Shown here: one piece after another, positions 1 to 5,324 of the stretch
Layout of the letters: each line of letters begins with the position of its first letter
Position numbering within the stretch: position 1 is the stretch's first letter
DNA from: Planctomycetota bacterium
GTDB lineage: Bacteria > Planctomycetota > Planctomycetia > Planctomycetales > Planctomycetaceae
DNA length: 5,324 nucleotides
Reading direction: 5' to 3'
NCBI GenBank assembly: GCA_029977045.1
Contig: JAPOLP010000470.1
Span: forward strand, 1 to 5,324
Notes under the pieces: model-generated
The model's database searches: none
The model's input: only the letters and a program-made list of their open reading frames with translations
Told to the model about the DNA's origin: nothing
Program-made: the position numbers and the translations under genes

Positions 1-1608
1 CAGACGGCTGCCGGCGGACAGAACGACGGCGTCTTCGATGCCCTCGCCCAGCCGCTCGTGAGCCTGTCCCGGATGCACGAACTCAATTGACTCCGGCAGC
101 GCCGCGACTCCGACCGCGCGGTTCGTCTTGCCATCCGCGAAGACGTAGTAGTACTCGCACGTCCGCGGGCTGTTCTTCCACAGGTCCATAACCTCGTCGA
201 GTGTCCGGCATTCTTCGAGGGCTCGCCGCATCAGCGTCGCCATCGGCACGCCGTCCCACTGGCCTTCGCCGCGTCCGCCCATTTCTCCGAGTGAGATCGC
301 CTGAGCGTTCATGCCGCTGACACTGCCGATGAAACCCGCGTAGCCGACATTGGCAAACGGGATGCGTCCATCGACTTTGACGATGAACGTTGTCGCCGCG
401 TCCTGCAGTCCGATCGCCGTCATGTAGTCGAGCACTCGACCGTGATAAAGTTTGCCGTCTTTCGTCGCCTTGCCGAACAGTGCGAAGCCCGAGCAATGAA
501 ACAGCTCGGGGAAGACATTAAGCGTCTGTACGAGCCCCTCGTCGAGCCCCAGTGCCGCCGCCATCGCCCGCGTTTCGGCCTTATGCCGCTCGGGAATATG
601 CGGCGAGAGCCGGGCGTAAGCGTCCTCCAGATCGTGCCGGAACCAGCGTCCTGTGCGGATCGTCTGCGACGTGCCAAACGTGTGGAGCACTGAGTCGATG
701 CAGGCCATCGCTTCCTGCTTAAGCAACTCGCCATGTGCCCGCCCGACTTGCTCGGGGGAACCACTTAGCAGAACAACCCGCTGATTCTCGATCCACCGAA
801 GTTCGCCGTGTGGAACCTTACGAGTCACCTGAGGCGGATCTGTCAGCAGCGGTGACGGAGCGAGAATCTCGATCGCCCGCCGAACGCCACGAACAAGCTG
901 CCGCTCGAGTTCCGTTCGGTCGATCTCGACGACGCGAACGCCTTCAGCCTTTGACAGCGGAGACGATTCACGCGGCGAGTCGGCAACAGCCAGTTCGATG
1001 TCGGCTTTGTCGGTCTGCACCGTCAATTTGCCGGATCGAGGAAACTCGAACGCGACGTTCTTCCCGGCAGTGCCGCGAGCCGTTGCTGGATCAAAGGTCA
1101 CGCCGAGCAGAGTCTGCAGCAGTCCGGCAACGCTCTCAGCATCGGGCTGAAAGACCACGGGAACGTACTGAGCGACGAGCGAGCGAGGCGTTACGAGACG
1201 CGAGACGATCTCTCGCGAGGACAACCGATCCGTCGAGGCAATCTCGCCGCCTCCGACGAATACAACGCCATGCTTCGGCAGCCCGAACTCGGTGATGGCA
1301 GCCCGGCGCCGGATCTGAACCGCGTAGTCGGCGTGCGTGAGGTCGAGATCGAACGCCTCGTCACCCCGCCGCGCGAACTGCAGCGTGATTTCCTGAGGCT
1401 TCCCGTCAATCGGCACGCGCACCGTGCCGGAGATCTCAAACCGATCCTGCTGGCCCGACAGCGCCGTGAGAAACGGCTGCAGACCGACCGCGAGCGATTC
1501 GACATTGCGAGTCTCCGCAGCTTGAACGCGGGCCGTCAGCAGGCAAGACAGTGTGGCCAGCGACGCAGACACGGTCAGTGCGATGGTCAGTCTGGGAAGG
1601 TTCCGCAT
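1..1608 (-). CDS. Secreted C45-family acyltransferase/hydrolase (Ntn-hydrolase fold), 3' end cut by window
   Basis: 536 codons are visible and the frame is still open at the left edge. The ATG at 1608-1606 is chosen because an in-frame TGA lies two codons upstream; only a weak AGGA precedes it. Residues 1-30 look like a Sec signal peptide: basic start, hydrophobic core, and VQA followed by AETR as the likely cleavage site, so the protein is probably periplasmic. Residues about 35-250 are a beta-rich region I cannot assign. From about residue 265 the protein resembles the C45 / acyl-CoA:6-aminopenicillanate acyltransferase family. It has a GRAHG motif at 289-293, the probable nucleophile Cys372 in FHCSGFALFG, then HGRVLDY at 389-395 and SGMN at 431-434. 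In this family the precursor cleaves itself just before the cysteine, which then acts as N-terminal nucleophile on amide bonds. The real substrate is unknown; penicillin acylation should not be assumed. The gene is divergent from the next one. Family call is fairly sure, substrate is not. Confidence 0.85.
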   Translation of the reverse strand, partial: MRNLPRLTIALTVSASLATLSCLLTARVQAAETRNVESLAVGLQPFLTALSGQQDRFEISGTVRVPIDGKPQEITLQFARRGDEAFDLDLTHADYAVQIRRRAAITEFGLPKHGVVFVGGGEIASTDRLSSREIVSRLVTPRSLVAQYVPVVFQPDAESVAGLLQTLLGVTFDPATARGTAGKNVAFEFPRSGKLTVQTDKADIELAVADSPRESSPLSKAEGVRVVEIDRTELERQLVRGVRRAIEILAPSPLLTDPPQVTRKVPHGELRWIENQRVVLLSGSPEQVGRAHGELLKQEAMACIDSVLHTFGTSQTIRTGRWFRHDLEDAYARLSPHIPERHKAETRAMAAALGLDEGLVQTLNVFPELFHCSGFALFGKATKDGKLYHGRVLDYMTAIGLQDAATTFIVKVDGRIPFANVGYAGFIGSVSGMNAQAISLGEMGGRGEGQWDGVPMATLMRRALEECRTLDEVMDLWKNSPRTCEYYYVFADGKTNRAVGVAALPESIEFVHPGQAHERLGEGIEDAVVLSAGSRL

Positions 1609-1736
1609 GAGTCACTTCGGTCCTGTTGCTGAGAGAAAAGTGAGCAGCTTCGTACGGCAATCCCACCAGGCGTGCAAGGTTCAACTGCAAGGCTGCCTCG
1701 TGTGAATGAGGTGCGGTTGCCCTGTGTGTTTTCAGT

Positions 1737-1778
1737 CTCCCGCATGCGGGAGTGGCGGGCTCTCAGGCCCGGTGAAGG
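1737..1778. repeat. REP-like two-hairpin palindromic element
   Basis: A perfect 16-bp palindrome, CTCCCGCATGCGGGAG, at 1737-1752 is followed at once by GTGGC, a second stem CGGGC/GCCCG (1756-1760 with 1767-1771, six-base loop) and GGTGAAGG. This order (CTCCCGC..GCGGGAG, GTGGC, short hairpin, GCCSGGTGARGG) resembles a slightly decayed copy of a palindromic repeat that recurs between genes in many high-GC bacterial genomes. The structure is directly visible; membership in a dispersed repeat family is inferred from memory of similar sequences and cannot be tested in one window. A dyad operator is the alternative. It lies about 130 bp upstream of the C45-type gene start. Confidence 0.5.
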
Positions 1779-2062
1779 CCAGGCACTTGCGAACGACGGA
1801 ACATGAGGAGCAAAGACTGTGCAGTCACAACCGGACTGTGCTCGATGGACACGGCCTGTTCATGGTTGGGCTGCGTGTGATCGCGTAGAGAGGAGGCAGG
1901 GAGCGGCGCTCCGAGACGGAAGGGAACTTTGTTTCACGTCCCGGAGACATCCGATTGAACCGGCCTCGCGAAGCACCATCCTGAACTGCGGTTTTAGGCA
2001 CTGCGTTTGCGAAATCGGCTCCTCGCTGGCCGGATAGTGTGCGGCATGAACGCCGTGCTGCG

Positions 2063-2090
2063 CTGTCCGACGACACGTGACTTTTTTAAT
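2063..2090 (+). promoter_or_regulatory. Weak candidate promoter for the GYD gene
   Basis: TTTAAT at 2085-2090 matches five of six positions of the bacterial -10 consensus and sits in the only AT-rich stretch of this spacer, about 25 bp before the start codon. The hexamer 16 bp upstream, CTGTCC, matches only three of six -35 positions. The placement is plausible, but such matches occur by chance. Confidence 0.2.
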
Positions 2091-2106
2091 TTCAGACCGG
2101 GAAGCG

Positions 2107-2111
2107 AGGAG
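2107..2111 (+). promoter_or_regulatory. Ribosome binding site fixing the GYD gene start
   Basis: AGGAG lies four bases before the ATG at 2116. An in-frame GTG at 2077 would add 13 residues, but it has no such signal and the added residues are not typical of GYD proteins, which usually begin with a short Met-x-Thr-Tyr/Phe-Ile/Val-Ser-Leu strand as here. This supports the ATG start. Confidence 0.6.
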
Positions 2112-2115
2112 CAGG

Positions 2116-2409
2116 ATGGCCACTTTCATTTCACTGGTGTCGCTGACGCAGCATGGTGAGGAAGAGATCAAGCAGTCGACGGAACGCGCTCAGGGCTTCG
2201 CTGAGATGGCGGCCAGACTGGGGGCAAGCGTCAAGGACGTCTACTGGACGCTCGGCGGTTACGACGGAGTCGTGATCTTCGACGCCCCTGACGACGAGAC
2301 AGCTACAGCCTTATTGCTGAGCCTGGGTTCCAAAGGCAACGTCCGCACAAAGACACTGCGGGCGTTCAACAGCGACGAGATTACCTCGATTCTGAATTCA
2401 CTGCCGTAG
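2116..2409 (+). CDS. GYD-domain protein
   Basis: A complete gene of 97 residues, the usual length for stand-alone GYD-family proteins (Pfam GYD). The family signature is clear: WTLGGYDGVVIFDAPDDE-like segment with Gly48-Tyr49-Asp50, then LGSKGNVRTKTLRAF at residues 70-84. The first strand (MATFISLVSLT) and the helix that follows (about 14-35) also fit. The fold is a small ferredoxin-like alpha/beta domain, expected to be cytoplasmic: no signal peptide or membrane segment is present. The family has no firmly established biochemical function, so none is assigned. It begins after an AGGAG ribosome site and ends in TAG nine bases before a strong stem-loop, suggesting a monocistronic transcript. 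It lies upstream of mutS on the same strand, 335 bp away. Family assignment is confident; role is unknown. Confidence 0.92.
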   Translation: MATFISLVSLTQHGEEEIKQSTERAQGFAEMAARLGASVKDVYWTLGGYDGVVIFDAPDDETATALLLSLGSKGNVRTKTLRAFNSDEITSILNSLP

Positions 2410-2417
2410 GTTCTTGT

Positions 2418-2448
2418 CAGACGGCGAACGGGTGCGTTCGCCAGTCTG
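2418..2448 (+). terminator. Stem-loop after the GYD gene, probable U-less terminator
   Basis: CAGAC-GGCGAAC (2418-2429) pairs with GTTCGCC-A-GTCTG (2436-2448), giving 12 base pairs with one bulged A and a six-base loop GGGTGC. It starts nine bases after the TAG stop codon. No T-run follows on either strand, so it is not a classical intrinsic terminator; it may block 3' exonuclease or act with Rho. The pairing is directly visible; the termination role is inferred from position. Confidence 0.5.
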
Positions 2449-2471
2449 GAGGCGGCTGAGATCGAACTGCA

Positions 2472-2518
2472 TCCACGGTGACGAGCCGGGCAACGTGCTG
2501 CCCAGGCTCGTCCGTGGA
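2472..2518 (+). other. Second long stem-loop between the GYD gene and mutS
   Basis: TCCACG (2472-2477) pairs with CGTGGA (2513-2518), GACGAGCC (2480-2487) with GGCTCGTC (2505-2512), and GGGCA (2488-2492) with TGCCC (2499-2503), closing a six-base loop ACGTGC. That is 19 base pairs broken by a GT bulge at 2478-2479 and a bulged A at 2504. Like the first stem-loop it has a bulged A in the 3' arm, a six-base loop ending in TGC, and no T-run. It may be a second U-less terminator, part of a structured RNA or a palindromic repeat. Confidence 0.5.
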
Positions 2519-2744
2519 GCACTTCTTCGCGGTGCGGTCGGACTTGTCGTCCGCTGCTGTCCAGCGCTCCGCTCGTGAGCGAATCAGTATTTCCCGCGAG
2601 AGCTGTCTCGAACGACGTTCGTGGTCGGTGGAAATCGAATCGGTGGCGGACGACGATGCGGCGGTCGGAGTGCCGCGGTCGAGGGAACTCGTGGTGGCAG
2701 TTGGTTGAATTCCAAACTCGAAGAAGCAGGAACCGCGTGCCACG

Positions 2745-5324
2745 ATGGCTGCGACGAAGGATCAAGACGGGACGGCTCAGGACGCTCAGCAGACAGAGGC
2801 CCAAACAGTGGATGCGACGGGGGCTGAACAGGCTCAGGACGACTGCGAGGGGGAATCGGGCGGAGAGACCGTGCGCTCGAAGGACGCTCCTGCAAAGAAG
2901 AAATCGGCGAAGTCCGGTGGAGCGAAGCTGACGCCGATGATGGAGCGGTACATGGAGGTCAAGAGCCAGAATCCCGGCTCGCTCCTGCTGTTCCGGATGG
3001 GCGATTTTTACGAGCTGTTTTTTGACGACGCCGCCATCGCCGCAAAGGTGCTCGGGCTGACGCTGACCAGTCGGGACAAGACGACCGACAACCCGATTCC
3101 GATGGCCGGGTTCCCGTATCACGCGCTGGAGAACTATCTCCACAAGCTGATCCGCTCCGGCCATCGCGCGGCGATCTGCGAGCAGGTCGAAGATCCAAAG
3201 AAGGCGACGGGCCTCGTGCGCCGCGAAGTGACGCAGGTCGTCACGCCCGGCACGCTGACCGACGAAGCTCTGCTCGACCCGCGCGAGAGCAACTATCTCG
3301 CCAGCGTGTTTGTCGGCAAGGACGGCGTCGGACTGTCATGGCTCGACGTTTCGACCGGACGTTTCCTGACGTCCGACCTGGAGATGGAACAGCTCGCCGA
3401 CGAACTGGCTCGGTTGCGACCATCAGAACTGCTGGTGTCTGAGAGTCCGGCACGGGCCGACGAACTGCAGCCGAAACTCGGGCTACGCGGCATGACGGTG
3501 ACGAAGCGACCGCCATGGTCGTTCGCCGTCGATGCCTGCCGCAAGAATCTGCTTCAGCACTTCGAGATGAAGACGCTTGACGGCTTTGACCTCGACGCTG
3601 ACTCGCCGGGAATTGTCGCCGCCGGAGCACTGCTGGAATATGTGCAGGAAACGCAGAAGAGTTCGCTCTCGCACATCGTCCGCCTGGAGCCGTGGCGGCT
3701 CGGGAAGAACCTGACGATCGACGAGGCGACGCGGGCGAGTCTCGAACTGACGCGGACGCTCCGCGAAGGAAGACGCGAAGGGAGCCTCCTGGATGTGATC
3801 GATGAAACGGTCTCGCCGATGGGTGCGCGGCTGCTCGCCGACTGGCTGTCAAACCCCTTGACGGACATCAATGAAATTGAAGGGCGGTTGGACGCGGTCG
3901 AGGAGTTCACTCAGAACGTCATCCTGTGCCGCGAAATCCGCGAGGAACTTGGCAAGGTCTACGACCTGCAGCGGCTGACGGCGAAGGTCGCCACGCTCCG
4001 CTGCAGCCCGCGTGATCTCGGGTGCCTGGCACGGACGCTGGCCCTGCTGCCGAAGATCAAGGCGAAGCTGTCCGGGCGGAAAGCGAAGCTCGTGCAGTCG
4101 CTCGAAGTGGACCTCGATCTGTGTCCGGAAGTGCGGGCGGACATCGATACCGCTCTGGCCGACGACCCGCCGCTGATCACGACCGACGGCGGCATGATCC
4201 GCGACGGCTACAACTCGCAGCTTGATGAACTGCGTGAACTGGCTCGCGGCGGCAAGCAATGGATCGCGAAGTACCAGGCTCAGGAGATCGAGCGGACCGG
4301 CATCCCGATGAAAGTCGGTTTCAACAAGGTTTTCGGCTTCTATCTCGAAGTGACTGCCACTCACCGCGATAAGGTGCCGGACGACTACATCCGCAAGCAG
4401 ACGCTGAAGAACCAGGAACGCTTCATCACGCCGGAACTCAAGGAGTACGAAGAGAAGGTTCTGCGAGCCGAAGACGAGGCGAAGATTCTCGAACAGGACT
4501 TGTTCAACAGCCTGCGCGACCGGGTCGCCGCGCACGTCACGCGGCTGAAGAACTCGGCGGAAGTCATTGCGGAGATCGACGTGCTGATTTCGCTGGCTGT
4601 GCTGGCGTCGGCTCGGGGTTACTGCCGACCGCAGATGACGACGGACCCGGTACTCGATATCCGCGAGGGCCGGCATCCGGTGCTCGACAAGATCAAGCCG
4701 ACTGGCGAGTTCGTCCCCAACGACGTCCTGCTCGGCGGCGACAACCACGGCCGCGTGCAGATCATCACCGGCCCGAACATGGCCGGTAAGAGCACTTACA
4801 TCCGACAGGCCGCGCTGCTGACGATCCTCGCGCAGATGGGCTCCTTCGTCCCGGCCAGCGAGGCTCGCATCGGCGTTGCTGACCGCGTCTTCGCCCGCGT
4901 TGGAGCCAGCGACGAACTCGGCAAAGGCCAGAGTACGTTCATGGTCGAGATGACCGAGACGGCGCGAATTCTCAACACGGCCACCGACCGCAGCGTCGTC
5001 ATTCTCGACGAGATCGGCCGCGGTACGAGCACCTACGACGGTATCTCGCTGGCCTGGGCCGTGACCGAGTTCCTGCACGACTCGATCAAAGCCCGCACGC
5101 TGTTCGCGACGCACTATCACGAACTGACCGAGCTGACCTCGACGCTCAAGCACGCCTCGAACTGGAACGTCGCCGTGCATGAACAGGGCGACGGGATCAT
5201 CTTTCTGCACCGGATTGTTGAGGGCTCAGCCGACAAGAGTTACGGCATCCACGTCGCCCGACTGGCCGGTGTGCCGCGTTCCGTCGTCGACCGCGCGTCT
5301 GTCATTCTGCAGACACTCGAAAAC
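2745..5324 (+). CDS. mutS: DNA mismatch repair protein MutS, 3' end cut by window
   Basis: 860 codons are visible and the frame is open at the right edge. MutS binds mispaired or looped-out bases as a clamp on DNA and, through ATP, recruits MutL. All five domains are present: mismatch-binding domain (about 62-175) with GDFYE at 86-90, where Phe88 and Glu90 correspond to E. coli Phe36 and Glu38; connector (about 185-310); core/lever from LTIDEATR at 323-330; clamp with NQERFITPEL at 556-565; and ATPase with Walker A GPNMAGKST (676-684, Lys682), DELGKGQSTFMVEM (723-736), Walker B LDE (Asp755, Glu756) and ATH (His790). GDFYE marks MutS1, not MutS2. The N-terminus carries about 50 extra residues, rich in Ala, Gln, Asp and Glu then Lys, absent from E. 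coli MutS. The ATG at 2745 is the first possible ATG start after an in-frame TGA at 2706; internal GTG starts, or Met65, would shorten the extension. The missing part should be the C-terminal tail (tetramerisation and beta-clamp contact). Confidence 0.97.
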   Translation, partial: MAATKDQDGTAQDAQQTEAQTVDATGAEQAQDDCEGESGGETVRSKDAPAKKKSAKSGGAKLTPMMERYMEVKSQNPGSLLLFRMGDFYELFFDDAAIAAKVLGLTLTSRDKTTDNPIPMAGFPYHALENYLHKLIRSGHRAAICEQVEDPKKATGLVRREVTQVVTPGTLTDEALLDPRESNYLASVFVGKDGVGLSWLDVSTGRFLTSDLEMEQLADELARLRPSELLVSESPARADELQPKLGLRGMTVTKRPPWSFAVDACRKNLLQHFEMKTLDGFDLDADSPGIVAAGALLEYVQETQKSSLSHIVRLEPWRLGKNLTIDEATRASLELTRTLREGRREGSLLDVIDETVSPMGARLLADWLSNPLTDINEIEGRLDAVEEFTQNVILCREIREELGKVYDLQRLTAKVATLRCSPRDLGCLARTLALLPKIKAKLSGRKAKLVQSLEVDLDLCPEVRADIDTALADDPPLITTDGGMIRDGYNSQLDELRELARGGKQWIAKYQAQEIERTGIPMKVGFNKVFGFYLEVTATHRDKVPDDYIRKQTLKNQERFITPELKEYEEKVLRAEDEAKILEQDLFNSLRDRVAAHVTRLKNSAEVIAEIDVLISLAVLASARGYCRPQMTTDPVLDIREGRHPVLDKIKPTGEFVPNDVLLGGDNHGRVQIITGPNMAGKSTYIRQAALLTILAQMGSFVPASEARIGVADRVFARVGASDELGKGQSTFMVEMTETARILNTATDRSVVILDEIGRGTSTYDGISLAWAVTEFLHDSIKARTLFATHYHELTELTSTLKHASNWNVAVHEQGDGIIFLHRIVEGSADKSYGIHVARLAGVPRSVVDRASVILQTLEN

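Larger units (their letters stand above)
1609..2115. other. Divergent intergenic region, no convincing gene
   Basis: This 507-bp spacer separates the start codons of the C45-type gene and the GYD gene, so it should hold promoters for both. Short frames exist on both strands, but their products are rich in Arg, Ser and Pro, look like no family I know and overlap each other. Visible structure: a two-hairpin palindromic element near 1737-1778; the octamer GACTGTGC at 1815-1822 and again at 1834-1841, the first copy lying inside the inverted repeat GACTG-TG-CAGTC; a small hairpin GGAGC-GGC-GCTCC at 1900-1912; and an AT-rich patch at 2081-2093. TGCAAGG also occurs twice, at 1673 and 1686. None of these identifies a known regulator. 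Confidence 0.6.
2410..2744. other. Intergenic region between the GYD gene and mutS
   Basis: No coding frame here looks real. The first 110 bp hold two strong stem-loops (2418-2448 and 2472-2518). Beyond them are only small hairpins: CGGAC/GTCCG at 2539-2553 and CGCTC/GAGCG at 2565-2581. The remaining stretch to 2744 should contain the mutS promoter and leader, but I could not pick a convincing -35/-10 pair. AGGA at 2728-2731 is a weak and rather distant (13 bp) ribosome-site candidate for mutS. Confidence 0.6.

Noticed and set aside
735..1295. A 186-codon plus-strand frame inside the C45-type gene
   Set aside because: Arg-rich shadow of the minus-strand gene, whose own frame shows a signal peptide and family motifs.
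1543..1545. Cys22 of the C45-type protein as a lipoprotein attachment site
   Set aside because: The preceding residues TLS do not fit a lipobox, which normally has Leu/Val/Ile at -3 and Gly/Ala/Ser at -1. A signal peptidase I site after VQA (residue 30) fits better.
1645..1675. Possible promoter for the C45-type gene (TTGCAC, 17 bp, TACGAA on the minus strand)
   Set aside because: Each hexamer matches only about three of six consensus positions, no better than chance in 500 bp.
1819..2171. Several short overlapping frames on both strands of the divergent spacer
   Set aside because: They have no family resemblance, no convincing ribosome sites and conflicting overlaps, and one runs into the start of the GYD gene.
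2259..3164. A 301-codon minus-strand frame spanning the GYD gene end, the spacer and the mutS start
   Set aside because: It crosses two real plus-strand genes and a stem-loop region, is very rich in Arg and Ser, and has no recognisable domain.
3849..5210. A 453-codon open frame on the minus strand opposite mutS
   Set aside because: It lies wholly within the well-supported mutS frame. Its composition (rich in Arg, Asp, Val, Leu, Glu and His) is what the complement of a GC-rich gene with strong third-position bias gives, and it matches no family I know.
1..5324. A new defence, CRISPR or mobile system
   Set aside because: No array of spaced repeats, transposase, recombinase, toxin-antitoxin pair or nuclease gene is visible; the three genes belong to recognisable families.

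Overview
The window is a GC-rich bacterial chromosomal segment, roughly 60% GC by eye. It holds three genes: two are cut by the window edges and one is complete. The best guess for the source is Planctomycetota. The reasons are the secreted C45-type hydrolase with a long extra N-terminal domain, the weak Shine-Dalgarno signals, the long spacers and the codon style. This is inference from general resemblance, not from a marker gene.

Layout. Positions 1-1608 (minus strand) encode an exported C45-family (penicillin acyltransferase-like, Ntn-hydrolase) protein whose C-terminus lies beyond the left edge. Positions 1609-2115 form a divergent spacer of about 0.5 kb with no convincing gene. It carries a two-hairpin palindromic element resembling widespread REP-like repeats and, close to the next gene, one AT-rich promoter candidate. 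Positions 2116-2409 (plus strand) encode a complete 97-residue GYD-domain protein. Positions 2410-2744 form a second spacer with two strong stem-loops just after the GYD stop codon, then about 225 bp without recognisable content. Positions 2745-5324 (plus strand) encode the DNA mismatch-repair ATPase MutS with an unusual low-complexity N-terminal extension. Its reading frame runs off the right edge, leaving only the C-terminal tail unseen.

The three genes do not form an obvious pathway. MutS is housekeeping mismatch repair, the GYD protein is a small cytoplasmic protein of unknown function, and the C45 protein is probably periplasmic. The stem-loops suggest that the GYD gene and mutS are transcribed separately despite sharing a strand. 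I see no defence system, CRISPR array, tRNA, rRNA, transposase or other clear new system. The points worth a second look are the secreted N-terminal domain fused to the C45 hydrolase, the paired stem-loops before mutS, the REP-like element and the MutS extension.
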